From Rikenellaceae bacterium (GTDB lineage: Bacteria; Bacteroidota; Bacteroidia; Bacteroidales; Rikenellaceae): 64,000 bases of DNA. Location of the stretch: contig SUZC01000004.1 of the NCBI GenBank assembly GCA_015060165.1, positions 111,742 to 175,741 of the forward strand. Reading direction: 5' to 3'. The notes beneath the pieces are model-generated. The model saw only the letters and a list, made by a program, of their open reading frames with translations. It did no database searches and was not told where the DNA came from. Both the position numbers and the translations under genes were made by a program. This document shows, piece after piece, positions 1 to 8,293 of this stretch. Positions within the stretch are counted from its first letter, which is position 1, and each line of letters opens with the position of its first letter.

Positions 1-2415
1 TTGAGTCTCCATAATAAATGATGAAATTTCATCTGGCGAGAGTTTTGCCAACTGCTCGGGTGTAGCAAGTTCAAAATCGATAAGGACGATGGGCATCTCG
101 TTGAATCCATAAGTTGTGGTGTGCTCAACGGGGGTAGAGCTCAGCAAATCCAGAGAGCTAAGAATATCCTTAACCTCAGCGACTTTACCCTCGTCAGCAC
201 CCTCCTGAACATAGAACTTGATTGGACGCATAATATCGTTCTTCTTCAACGTAGCCAAATCGGCCTCGAACATCTGCATATTATAATATCGAGCCTCGTT
301 AAAGTATATACCAAACTTGCAAACAAGAATACGATACTCACTCTTTATCCTGGTCTCAAAGAGGAATTGCGACTCGAGGAACTCTCGCTCCGAAATACCC
401 GCCGTGTTCAAAATCGCACGAACCTCATCGTTCAATTCGGTATGCAATTTTCCATCGTTTTCATAGGCCCAAGTGGGGCCTACGCGTTTACCTCGCTTGC
501 CTCCAATCACAGATAGCGATTTGCCAAATTCATACTTAGCTCCGCTCTCTTTGATTATCTTTTGCAAATCCAAGCTATACTGAGAAGTTCTTTGCAAATA
601 TGTTGAGTTAGCCGAAAATACATAGGTTTTATTGGCCGCATCTCCCATTGTTGCGATAACTTTTTGTAACTCGGAAATGGTAATCTTTTCGCCCTCGAGG
701 AAGATATCAACAACTGTACTATTAGGTTCATGTTGCATTCTGATTATTGGACGTGGCTGCTCAACTGCTTTTTTGGCAGCCGCCTGAGCACTTGGGCTCA
801 ACTCAACAGAAGCTACATCCGAATCAGCAACCGCTTCCTGCCTTATAGGCTTATTTGTACCCTTGCGGAGGATATCAAGCAGGGTGGTAGGCTTTCCATT
901 CTCGTCTTGAGCCTCGGCATCAAAATCGAAGTGATGCACCTCATCAAGCTCTTTGAGAGTGGTCTGCTTGCCATTCAAATATACATTGCCATCCTTGAAA
1001 CCAATTGCAACGGTAGAATCGCGAGTCTCCTTTGGACCAACAAAGTCCAAACGACTGATTTTCGCGTCGTTAGGCGTATGCAATTTCAAAGTGGATTTGA
1101 ACATAGGGCCTGCAAATTTGGCATCGAATGTATATTTTCCATCGGCGCTGGTCAGACTTAAACGCTTAGGAGTGAGCATATAGGAATATCGGCCCGACTC
1201 AACAAGTTTCCAATCGCCCTGAGATTTGATCTCCATCTCAGTGTCGTTCAACACGGTAATTACGACATTGGGGGAGATTTTATTGTATTGAGCTGAGGTA
1301 AACGCACAACTCATAACTTCATAAGTACCCCTATTGAGAATAATTCTCTTCTCCTGAGGCTCAGGAGGTATGACTCCAGTCGAGAACTTAATCTGTACAG
1401 AGGATTTTGTTTGGGTAGTATCCTGCACAACAGCATCATTTTCCATCTGGTCGGTAGCAAACTCCGACTCAACAGACTGTGAAGGGTTGCTATAAACAAT
1501 CTTATCCTCGGCTTTAACTGCACCAAAAGCCAATATCATTGCCGCCATAACGGGAACCGATGCAACCATACGCAAAAGTTGGAATCGTCCCTTTTTGAAA
1601 TCTGTCATCATAAGAAATCGTTTTTTAGTTAATTTACTATGTAACCCGCTGGTTAAATCCACTTCGGGACCTACACCATAGAGCTGGCGAAAAATGAAAT
1701 TTCTATATTCGTAAACATCGTAACCTGCATCAATCACATCTTTATCGGCCTGCCACTCCTGCACCTGCACCAACAACGATCCTGCAATCCACACAAATGG
1801 ATTGAACCAGAACACACAACGCATCAACTCCAATGTGAGTCGCTCGGCTGTATGGTGGTGGCTGACGTGGCTAAGTTCGTGAGTTAAGATATGCTGCCGC
1901 TCGCGACCTTGTAAATGGCGATTCATATAAACGGTTCGCCAGAAGGAAAACGGTTCGGAAATATGGTCGCTCAAAGCAAGCGTATATGCCTCATATATTG
2001 TAAGTTCACAACGACGACGCAACTTACGGATAAGCCACAATCGCCACGCAAATCGAGCCAAATTGAGCATCACTATCAATCCGTAAATCGAGGCTGCAAC
2101 AATACCTGCAACCTTACCCCAATCAATGGGCTGCTGCTCTGGCTCGGGCATTGGCTCTGATGGAGAGACGATATCGGCTGAGGGTAGAATCTCTACGGGT
2201 TGTTCATATGTAATAATCGGCAACTCGTAATAAATTGTCTGGGCAGGGTAGAGTGGTAGCTCCAACATCGGCACCACAGCCGAGAACACCATCGACAACA
2301 CCAAATATATACGAGAATAGCGATACGACACACGACCCTCGATAAATAGTTTATACAATGCCACAAAAACTGCACTGCACAACACGAACTCCAAAATATA
2401 TAAGGTAACTGACAT
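1..2415 (-). CDS. M56 (BlaR1/MecR1-like) membrane metallopeptidase, 3' end outside window
   Basis: The minus-strand frame is open from an ATG at 2415 to the window edge, giving at least 805 codons without a stop. The N-terminus has hydrophobic segments around residues 5-60 and 105-125. A zinc-protease motif HELSH lies at about residues 179-183, followed by a downstream EWQAD, as in the M56 family. A further hydrophobic stretch at about residues 285-305 precedes a long extracytoplasmic region of around 500 residues that does not look like a penicillin-binding sensor domain. In this family the protein senses an envelope signal and triggers inactivation of the BlaI repressor. It lies 105 bp downstream of the BlaI gene on the same strand. 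The signal is unknown, and beta-lactam sensing should not be assumed. Confidence 0.85.
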   Translation of the reverse strand, partial: MSVTLYILEFVLCSAVFVALYKLFIEGRVSYRYSRIYLVLSMVFSAVVPMLELPLYPAQTIYYELPIITYEQPVEILPSADIVSPSEPMPEPEQQPIDWGKVAGIVAASIYGLIVMLNLARFAWRLWLIRKLRRRCELTIYEAYTLALSDHISEPFSFWRTVYMNRHLQGRERQHILTHELSHVSHHHTAERLTLELMRCVFWFNPFVWIAGSLLVQVQEWQADKDVIDAGYDVYEYRNFIFRQLYGVGPEVDLTSGLHSKLTKKRFLMMTDFKKGRFQLLRMVASVPVMAAMILAFGAVKAEDKIVYSNPSQSVESEFATDQMENDAVVQDTTQTKSSVQIKFSTGVIPPEPQEKRIILNRGTYEVMSCAFTSAQYNKISPNVVITVLNDTEMEIKSQGDWKLVESGRYSYMLTPKRLSLTSADGKYTFDAKFAGPMFKSTLKLHTPNDAKISRLDFVGPKETRDSTVAIGFKDGNVYLNGKQTTLKELDEVHHFDFDAEAQDENGKPTTLLDILRKGTNKPIRQEAVADSDVASVELSPSAQAAAKKAVEQPRPIIRMQHEPNSTVVDIFLEGEKITISELQKVIATMGDAANKTYVFSANSTYLQRTSQYSLDLQKIIKESGAKYEFGKSLSVIGGKRGKRVGPTWAYENDGKLHTELNDEVRAILNTAGISEREFLESQFLFETRIKSEYRILVCKFGIYFNEARYYNMQMFEADLATLKKNDIMRPIKFYVQEGADEGKVAEVKDILSSLDLLSSTPVEHTTTYGFNEMPIVLIDFELATPEQLAKLSPDEISSFIMETQ

Positions 2416-2447
2416 AACTTAGATTTTTATGCCGTAAAACAATACTT

Positions 2448-2520
2448 ATCGGACATATTTAGAGCGTAGTCCGAGTACGCGATAGGGTAAACCCCTCCGA
2501 CAAATATGGCTACGTCCGAT
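2448..2520. repeat. Imperfect inverted repeat between blaI and the M56 gene
   Basis: The arms ATCGGAC (2448-2454) and GTCCGAT (2514-2520) are exact complements. They enclose further partly complementary segments, with GGGT/ACCC near the centre. It begins directly after the blaI stop codon, so it could fold in the mRNA and reduce read-through into the M56 gene. This role is inference; no T-run follows that would make it an intrinsic terminator. Confidence 0.35.
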
Positions 2521-2925
2521 TTACTCGGCTGCAACACTATCTTTTTCGGGAGATTGGAGCATTTCGATAATCTCGCTGGTCTCTTCGAGAGAAATTGCTT
2601 TGCTCGAAGTGAGAAACGACACCATACGGCTTGTCGAGCCACCAAAGAATCGGTCAAGAACCGACGACATAAATGTAGAGGTGTAACTATCACGATCCAC
2701 CAAAGGGTAGTATTCGTGACTCTTACCATAGGCCTTATAGCCCACAAAGCCCTTCTTTTCAAGTACTCGTAGCACGGTCGATACGGTATTATAGGCCGGT
2801 TTTGGCTCTGGAAGATGCTCAATTACATCATTTACAAAACCCTTACCTCGCGCCCAAAGAATCTGCATAATTTCCAATTCGGCGGGGGTGAGCTCTTGCG
2901 ATTTCGGTCTAAGTCGTTCTGCCAT
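2521..2925 (-). CDS. blaI: BlaI/MecI/CopY-family transcriptional repressor
   Basis: This 134-residue protein has the winged-helix layout of BlaI. It starts with an ELTPAELEIMQILW helix region, followed by a recognition segment containing YNTVSTVLRVLEKKGFV at about residues 44-60. The C-terminal half would mediate dimerisation. BlaI proteins bind palindromes over their own promoter and are cleaved after signalling by the M56 partner. Here the M56 gene follows in the same operon, and two palindromes overlap the predicted promoter upstream. The family call is firm; the regulated targets beyond this operon are unknown. Confidence 0.9.
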   Translation of the reverse strand: MAERLRPKSQELTPAELEIMQILWARGKGFVNDVIEHLPEPKPAYNTVSTVLRVLEKKGFVGYKAYGKSHEYYPLVDRDSYTSTFMSSVLDRFFGGSTSRMVSFLTSSKAISLEETSEIIEMLQSPEKDSVAAE

Positions 2926-2994
2926 AATAGTTTGGTTATTAATTTTAATAAATTTATTACGATGTTTCCGAATATTGTTTTCCTTTTCCTAATA

Positions 2995-3025
2995 CAAATA
3001 TATAACTATTATTGTAGTTATACAA
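2995..3025 (-). promoter_or_regulatory. Promoter of the blaI-M56 operon
   Basis: Read on the minus strand, TATATTTG (2995-3002) is a perfect TAnnTTTG -7 box. A TTG at 3023-3025 sits 20 bp upstream, the standard Bacteroidetes spacing. Confidence 0.65.
3001..3022. promoter_or_regulatory. Operator-like palindrome 1 (BlaI site candidate)
   Basis: TATAACTA and TAGTTATA are exact inverted halves separated by 6 bp. The palindrome lies between the -33 and -7 elements of the blaI promoter, so binding would block transcription. Assignment to BlaI is inferred from position. Confidence 0.55.
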
Positions 3026-3039
3026 CTATTTCAATAGTT
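3024..3039. promoter_or_regulatory. Operator-like palindrome 2 (BlaI site candidate)
   Basis: AACTATT and AATAGTT form a perfect 7-bp inverted repeat around 2 bp. It shares the AACTA/TAGTT half-site with the adjacent palindrome and covers the -33 region, which suggests two repressor dimers side by side. Confidence 0.55.
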
Positions 3040-3130
3040 AATTTCGAAAAAATTGACATTATTTTTGGATTAGGCCTTATTACCTATATATAAAAGTTAA
3101 TATACTGATAGAGTTACATAGTAAAACATA

Positions 3131-3167
3131 AAAAAAGATTGCCGACCTTGCGGTAAGGTCAGCAATC
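3131..3167 (-). terminator. Intrinsic terminator after phosphoglucomutase
   Basis: A 13-bp stem with one mismatch (3137-3149 with 3155-3167) is followed on the minus strand by a run of T. Confidence 0.85.
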
Positions 3168-3200
3168 TGAATTAGCCTATATGTAATATAGCTATCTTGA

Positions 3201-4946
3201 TTAGATAAGCTTGAGGTCACGCTTAATGGTCTCAATCTTCTCATCAAGTTTAGCCAATACCTCATCGTATTGATCAACTGATGGCAGAGGCTCCTTAACA
3301 CCAAAGTAGAACTTGATCTTAGGCTCTGTACCAGATGGACGAACCGAGATAATACTACCATCGGCTGTAATCCACTGCAATACATTGCTTGAATCCTGCT
3401 CGATAGGGGTACGGACACCACTGCGCACGTTCAACTCCTGCAATGACTTATAATCAAGCACCTTAAGCACCTCTGAGCCAGCCAACTCCTTAGGAGGATT
3501 AGCACGGAAATCGATCATCATCTGCTGAATCTCCTCGGCACCTTCCTTACCCTTGCGGACAACAGATACCAACGATTCACGATAGAAGCCATACTTCACA
3601 TACAACTCCTGCAACCACTCGTAAAGTGTAAGACCCATAGTATCCTTTGCCCAAGCAGCAGCCTCAGCAGCCAATGCGCAAGCCGATACGGCATCCTTAT
3701 CGCGAACATAGTCACCAGCAAGGTAACCGAAGCTCTCCTCGCCACCACCTACATACTTAGCCTTACCCTCATTCTCACGGATAATCTTAGCAATATACTT
3801 AAAGCCTGTCAAGCAATCATAGCATTTCACACCAAAGTGAGCTGCCACAGCATTTGCCATCTGAGAAGTAACGATAGTCTTAACAGCATACTGTGAGCCG
3901 TCCAAATCTCCACGCTCAGCCAAGCGAGTAAGCTGATAGCTAAGCAACAGAGCCAGAGTCTGATTTCCATTTAGCAAAACATACTCACCACTACCCGTAC
4001 GCAATGCTACACCAATACGGTCGGCATCGGGATCGGTTGCCAACACCAAATCAGCTCCCTCTTTACGACCCCACTCCATAGCCTGCAACATTGTCTTACG
4101 CTCCTCGGGGTTAGGTGACTCAACAGTTGGGAAGTTTCCATCGACAACAGCCTGCTCAGGAACTACAAATACATTCTCAAAACCAAATGCCTTCAATGCC
4201 ATAGGCACCAAACGTACACCCGCACCATGGATAGGAGTATATACAATCTTCATATCCTTGTACTTCTCTACACACTCAGGTGAGAGCTGTACATCCTGCT
4301 TAATACGAGCCACATAGCGTTTATCGAACTCCTCGTCAAGAATAGTGATATTCTCAGGATTTGCACCTGTAAGTACCTGCGAATTATCGGTAATCTTAGA
4401 AACCTCCTCGATAATATTAGCATCGTGGGGTGGAGTAACTTGTGCTCCATCGCTCCAATATGCCTTGTAACCATTATACTCCTTAGGATTGTGCGATGCT
4501 GTAATCACAACACCAGAATGCAAACCAAGCTCGCGAATTGTAAAGCTAAGCTCGGGTACGGGGCGCAATGCATCGAACAAATATACCTGGAAACCGTTAG
4601 AAGCAAAGATATCCGCCACACGCTCTGCAAACTTACGAGAATTGTTGCGACTATCGTGAGCCACAGCTACTCGAACCTGCTCACCGGCAAAGTTCTTCTT
4701 CAAATAATTCGCAAGACCCTGAGTAGCAGTTCCTACCGTATAGATATTCATACGGTTACTTCCCACGCCCATAATACCGCGCAGACCACCAGTACCAAAC
4801 TCAAGATCCTTGTAGAAGCTCTCAGTAAGCTCCTTCATATCGCTATCCATCAGCGACTTAACCTGAGCTTTTGTTTCGGCATCATAATCTCCATCAAGCC
4901 AACTTTGCGCTTTGGCCAAAACTACCTGCTCTAAATTGTCTGTCAT
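3201..4946 (-). CDS. Phosphoglucomutase/phosphomannomutase family (phospho-sugar mutase)
   Basis: This 581-residue alpha-D-phosphohexomutase has the catalytic serine loop TASHNP, a metal-binding DPDADR motif, a sugar-binding GGGEESFG motif and a phosphate-binding SVRPSGTEPKIKFY motif near the C-terminus. All four domains of the family are present in order and the length is normal. It interconverts glucose-1-phosphate and glucose-6-phosphate, or a related pair, in the cytoplasm, feeding glycogen and cell-wall sugar synthesis. It is a single-gene unit with its own terminator. Substrate preference cannot be read from the sequence. Confidence 0.93.
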   Translation of the reverse strand: MTDNLEQVVLAKAQSWLDGDYDAETKAQVKSLMDSDMKELTESFYKDLEFGTGGLRGIMGVGSNRMNIYTVGTATQGLANYLKKNFAGEQVRVAVAHDSRNNSRKFAERVADIFASNGFQVYLFDALRPVPELSFTIRELGLHSGVVITASHNPKEYNGYKAYWSDGAQVTPPHDANIIEEVSKITDNSQVLTGANPENITILDEEFDKRYVARIKQDVQLSPECVEKYKDMKIVYTPIHGAGVRLVPMALKAFGFENVFVVPEQAVVDGNFPTVESPNPEERKTMLQAMEWGRKEGADLVLATDPDADRIGVALRTGSGEYVLLNGNQTLALLLSYQLTRLAERGDLDGSQYAVKTIVTSQMANAVAAHFGVKCYDCLTGFKYIAKIIRENEGKAKYVGGGEESFGYLAGDYVRDKDAVSACALAAEAAAWAKDTMGLTLYEWLQELYVKYGFYRESLVSVVRKGKEGAEEIQQMMIDFRANPPKELAGSEVLKVLDYKSLQELNVRSGVRTPIEQDSSNVLQWITADGSIISVRPSGTEPKIKFYFGVKEPLPSVDQYDEVLAKLDEKIETIKRDLKLI

Positions 4947-5277
4947 AATCGTTATAAGTTTTAGTTATAGTTAGTATTATCAATTATCCTATTTTCTGAT
5001 ACACAAATATACGACTTTTTTTTCAATTATTCACTATCAGCGAGTTAAAAAAGCTGGTCAAAAAAAGTGTTGTTTCTCTATATACAAAAAAAGAACAAAA
5101 ACAAGAGCAAATAAAATTTATTTTAACAAATTTATTCACAACTTTGTGCTGTCAAAGAAAACGAATCCGAGACATGTCGATTTTTGCACTTCCGCTTTTA
5201 GTAAAAAGAGCGGTGGGGCAAGATTCACGCCAAATTTAACCATTTTTTAGAACACTACAAAGAGAATAACGATAATA
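4947..5277. promoter_or_regulatory. Divergent control region between phosphoglucomutase and dnaA, with DnaA-box matches
   Basis: TTATTCACA at 5132-5140 matches the DnaA-box consensus TTATNCACA exactly, and TTATTCACT at 5027-5035 differs by one base. The first abuts a dnaA -7-like CAACTTTG (5139-5146), consistent with DnaA autoregulation. A minus-strand TATATTTG at 5004-5011 probably serves phosphoglucomutase. The region is AT-rich with no ORF. It could be part of an origin, but two boxes are too few to call oriC. Confidence 0.55.
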
Positions 5278-6687
5278 ATGGCAAACTCTCATACATATGG
5301 AGAAGTGTGGCAGATATGCTTAGACCGCATCAAGCAGCAAACCTCGCAAGAGGAGTTTGCTCGTTGGTTTGAGCCTATCAAGCCATTGGCTTTCGATGGT
5401 ACCCACCTCAAACTGAAGGTTCCCAATGAGAGTTATGTGTCGCACATCGAGAAGAACTATCTCAAGCAATTCTTCGCGCAGATTATATACCAGCTCTATG
5501 GCAAGCAGACACGAGTACTTTATGCCGTTCCCAACAGCATGGAGCAGCAGAGTGTACCCGTTAATGCCGACACTACAGCCATTTCACAATTTACAACTCA
5601 ATCCGACACCGCAAACATCAAGAATCCGTTTGTTATCCCCGGATTGAAGCGTATCACTATCGATCCACAACTTAACGCCAAGTATACATTCTCGACCCAC
5701 GTCGAAGGAGAGTGTAACCGTTTGGCTCGCTCGGCCGGTTTGACAGTAGCCTTGACTCCCGGATCTTCTCCATTTAACCCACTATATATATATGGAGCTT
5801 CGGGACTTGGAAAGACCCACATAGTACAGGCCATTGGCCACGAGGTGCGTGAACGTCATCCAGAGTTGCAGGTACTATACGTATCGACCAACAAATTTAT
5901 GGCTCAGTTCCAGACTGCCTATAAGAATGGTGAGCTAAACGACTTCATCCGTTTTTACCAGATGATCGATGTGCTTATCATCGATGACATACAGGAGCTT
6001 ACCGGACGTAGCGGTACGCAAAACGTATTCTTCAATATCTTCAACCATCTACAGATGGCAAACAAGCAGATTATCCTCACATCGGATAAACCTCCCGTAG
6101 AGTTGAAAGATATCGAACAGCGATTGCTTACCCGTTTCAAATGGGGCCTGTCTGCCAAGATTGACACTCCCGACTACGAGACAAAAGTTAAGATTATCCA
6201 CTCAAAGGCAGAGGGTATGGGAATTACCCTTACAGAGGAGGTTGTAACATATTTGGCCGATAATATCTCAGCCAACATCCGAGAAATCGAAGGTGCGCTT
6301 CTCTCGCTTAAAGCTAATGCCAATTATTTGGGACGCAGAATTTCGACTTCACTTGCAAAGGAGGTTCTGAAGGTATACGTGCAGATGAATCACAAAGAGA
6401 TTTCAATCGCCCGCATTACCGAAATAGTTTGCCAATACTACGATATCGACGAGCAGAACTTCAACTCATCGAAGCGCACTCGCGAGGTAGCACAGGCGCG
6501 CCAAATTGCAATGTATCTGGCAAAGCAACACACCAAGGCTCCATTGGCAGCAATTGGAGCGGCAATCGGAGGTCGTAACCACGCTACAGTTCTGCACTCT
6601 TGTAAAACTGTTAGTAATATGATTGAAACTGACAAGATATTCAAAAGCCAGATTGATGAGCTCGAGAAGATTATTGCAGCAGGATAA
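5278..6687 (+). CDS. dnaA: Chromosomal replication initiator protein DnaA
   Basis: The 469-residue protein has all four DnaA domains. The N-terminal oligomerisation domain is at about residues 1-85, followed by a variable linker. The AAA+ ATPase has Walker A GASGLGKTH near residue 172 and Walker B VLIIDDIQEL near 232. The C-terminal helix-turn-helix carries the signature GRNHATVLHSCKTV near 432. It binds DnaA boxes and opens the origin. Phosphoglucomutase is divergent upstream, and a strong terminator follows, so it is monocistronic. An exact DnaA box lies in its promoter. Confidence 0.98.
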   Translation: MANSHTYGEVWQICLDRIKQQTSQEEFARWFEPIKPLAFDGTHLKLKVPNESYVSHIEKNYLKQFFAQIIYQLYGKQTRVLYAVPNSMEQQSVPVNADTTAISQFTTQSDTANIKNPFVIPGLKRITIDPQLNAKYTFSTHVEGECNRLARSAGLTVALTPGSSPFNPLYIYGASGLGKTHIVQAIGHEVRERHPELQVLYVSTNKFMAQFQTAYKNGELNDFIRFYQMIDVLIIDDIQELTGRSGTQNVFFNIFNHLQMANKQIILTSDKPPVELKDIEQRLLTRFKWGLSAKIDTPDYETKVKIIHSKAEGMGITLTEEVVTYLADNISANIREIEGALLSLKANANYLGRRISTSLAKEVLKVYVQMNHKEISIARITEIVCQYYDIDEQNFNSSKRTREVAQARQIAMYLAKQHTKAPLAAIGAAIGGRNHATVLHSCKTVSNMIETDKIFKSQIDELEKIIAAG

Positions 6688-6705
6688 TGAAAATCATTTG
6701 AATAT

Positions 6706-6743
6706 AATCACCGCACTAGGGTTTCGTGCGGTGATTTTTTTTC
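6706..6743 (+). terminator. Intrinsic terminator after dnaA
   Basis: An 11-bp perfect stem (6706-6716 with 6726-6736) runs directly into a T-run. Confidence 0.9.
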
Positions 6744-6744
6744 A

Positions 6745-6752
6745 TATCTTTG
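6745..6752 (+). promoter_or_regulatory. -7 box of the WYL regulator gene
   Basis: TATCTTTG matches TAnnTTTG perfectly, 32 bp before the ATG and directly after the dnaA terminator. Confidence 0.6.
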
Positions 6753-6784
6753 TAAAAGATTAAATAACCACAATAAGTAAAAAT

Positions 6785-7705
6785 ATGGACCAGCCAAAAA
6801 TAGAGCGATTGTTGAGACTTATGAAGATGCTAACGACCAACACAACCTATACGGTTGACGATTTGGCCGAGCGACTTTCGATGTCTCGCCGCACAATATA
6901 TCGCTATATAGACACATTCCGTGAGGCTGGTTTTGTTATCAAAAAGAGCGGTGATCATATCCGACTCGATAAGGAATCACCTCATTTCAAAGATATTTCA
7001 CAACTTGTACATTTTACCGAAGAGGAGGCAGTTATACTCAAACGCGCCATAGAAAGCATAGACGATACCAACCTTCTTAAACAAAACCTTAAACGCAAAC
7101 TGTACTCGGTATACGATAATAAAATATTGGCCGATACAATTGTTCGTGGCAACAACTCCGCAACGGTTCATACTCTTATTGAAGCCATAGAAGAGCAGCA
7201 GCAAGTAAAATTATGTGCTTATCGTTCGGCACACGGTAGCGTGGCACGTGACCGACTTGTCGAGCCTTTTGCATTCACGACCAATTACATACAGATCTGG
7301 TGCTACGACACAGAGGACAACACCTGCAAACTGTTCAAGCTCTCGCGCATAGGCGCCGTCGAGAAACTTGAATCAAACTGGCAACACCGTAAGCAGCACA
7401 ATCAAGGCTTTATAGATATATTCCGAATGAATGGCAAACAAAGATTTCCGATTCACTTAAAACTCGGAATGATGGCCCACAATCTACTCATCGAAGAGTA
7501 TCCTTTAGCCGAGAAAGATCTGTCACAGAGCGAAGATGGACGTTGGGAATTAAATACTGACGTGGCGAACTACGCCGGCGTAGCACGTTTTGTTGTGGGA
7601 CTTATGGACGACATTGAGATCGTAGATTCACCTGAATTGGAGGAATATATTGCCACATACGTAGCTAAATATTGGCCAGAAATCAAAGTTTCACCAACGC
7701 CATAA
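6785..7705 (+). CDS. HTH/WYL-domain transcriptional regulator
   Basis: The 306-residue protein starts with a winged helix (about residues 5-60), including the recognition segment RLSMSRRTIYRYIDTFREAG. The middle and C-terminal parts match the WYL arrangement, a ligand-binding SH3-like domain. A KLFKLSRIGAVEKLE stretch lies near residue 180 and a C-terminal extension follows. WYL regulators sense nucleotides or other small ligands and often control DNA-damage or defence genes. Downstream lie a perfect 8-5-8 palindrome, a 27-residue microprotein and a zinc-ribbon protein, which are candidate targets. The ligand is unknown. Confidence 0.88.
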   Translation: MDQPKIERLLRLMKMLTTNTTYTVDDLAERLSMSRRTIYRYIDTFREAGFVIKKSGDHIRLDKESPHFKDISQLVHFTEEEAVILKRAIESIDDTNLLKQNLKRKLYSVYDNKILADTIVRGNNSATVHTLIEAIEEQQQVKLCAYRSAHGSVARDRLVEPFAFTTNYIQIWCYDTEDNTCKLFKLSRIGAVEKLESNWQHRKQHNQGFIDIFRMNGKQRFPIHLKLGMMAHNLLIEEYPLAEKDLSQSEDGRWELNTDVANYAGVARFVVGLMDDIEIVDSPELEEYIATYVAKYWPEIKVSPTP

Positions 7706-7782
7706 GGCGGGGTAAAACTCCTGAAAGAGTCTTATTTCACGCTTTTTCTCAAAAAAAATCCCATATTTTTCAAAAAAAATAT

Positions 7783-7803
7783 CTGTGTCATAAGTTGACA
7801 CAG
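7783..7803. promoter_or_regulatory. Perfect 8-5-8 palindrome downstream of the WYL gene
   Basis: CTGTGTCA (7783-7790) and TGACACAG (7796-7803) are exact inverted halves separated by 5 bp. No T-run follows, so it is operator-like rather than a terminator. It lies just upstream of a promoter-like TTACTTTG at 7812-7819. Confidence 0.6.
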
Positions 7804-7848
7804 AAAGGGTGTTACTTTGCATCAACAAACCAAAACAAATAGAGAATT

Positions 7849-7932
7849 ATGTTGTTTGCAATACTCGTATTTATAGGAATTGGTGCCGATGTAATATGTT
7901 ATATATTAGGCCAAGATAGTTCACTTAAATAG
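7849..7932 (+). CDS. Putative 27-residue single-span membrane microprotein
   Basis: An ATG at 7849 opens a 27-codon frame ending in TAG at 7930-7932. The peptide is mostly hydrophobic (LFAILVFIGIGADVICYIL) with a polar tail, so it would span the membrane once. It is preceded by an AGAGAAT stretch and a promoter-like TTACTTTG at 7812-7819, and followed 27 bp later by the zinc-ribbon gene. Expression is unproven. Confidence 0.45.
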   Translation: MLFAILVFIGIGADVICYILGQDSSLK

Positions 7933-7959
7933 AAACACTTAAAACAAAACATTAAAATT

Positions 7960-8172
7960 ATGGGAGTAGCATACCAAATCAAGTGTAAACACTGCAAGGC
8001 AGAGTTCACTTACAGTCAAGATCCAACTTTTGGGCTTCGCCCGAGATGCATCGGTTGCGAAACACACATCGAGACCGAATCACCTATCAGGTGTCCGGCT
8101 TGCAACTCGCGACTAAATTCGACACTCGACGAATTCAACGAACAGGTGCAGACCACAATTCTATGGGATTAA
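7960..8172 (+). CDS. Small zinc-ribbon protein
   Basis: The 70-residue protein has three CxxC knuckles (CKHC at residues 9-12, CIGC near 31, CPAC near 46), consistent with a rubredoxin-like or zinc-ribbon fold. No enzymatic domain is visible. It probably shares a transcript with the microprotein upstream. The function is unknown; the cysteine spacing suggests structural zinc. Confidence 0.7.
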   Translation: MGVAYQIKCKHCKAEFTYSQDPTFGLRPRCIGCETHIETESPIRCPACNSRLNSTLDEFNEQVQTTILWD

Positions 8173-8259
8173 AGTTATAACGCAAGCAAAAAGATGAAAT
8201 TCAACAGAGCAAGAATAAAAAAAAGGGGCAAAAAGTAAATAAATTCAAAGAAAAATTCT

Positions 8260-8267
8260 TAACTTTG
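8260..8267 (+). promoter_or_regulatory. -7 box upstream of bcp
   Basis: TAACTTTG is a perfect TAnnTTTG match 26 bp before the bcp ATG and probably drives bcp-recA-rel. Confidence 0.6.
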
Positions 8268-8293
8268 AATAATTATTACCTATAACGAAACTT

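Noticed and set aside
121..1161. Plus-strand frames in the first 1.2 kb
   Set aside because: They are antisense to the open M56 peptidase frame, which continues without a stop and carries the HELSH motif.
4425..4934. 169-codon plus-strand frame inside phosphoglucomutase
   Set aside because: Antisense to a complete conserved enzyme.
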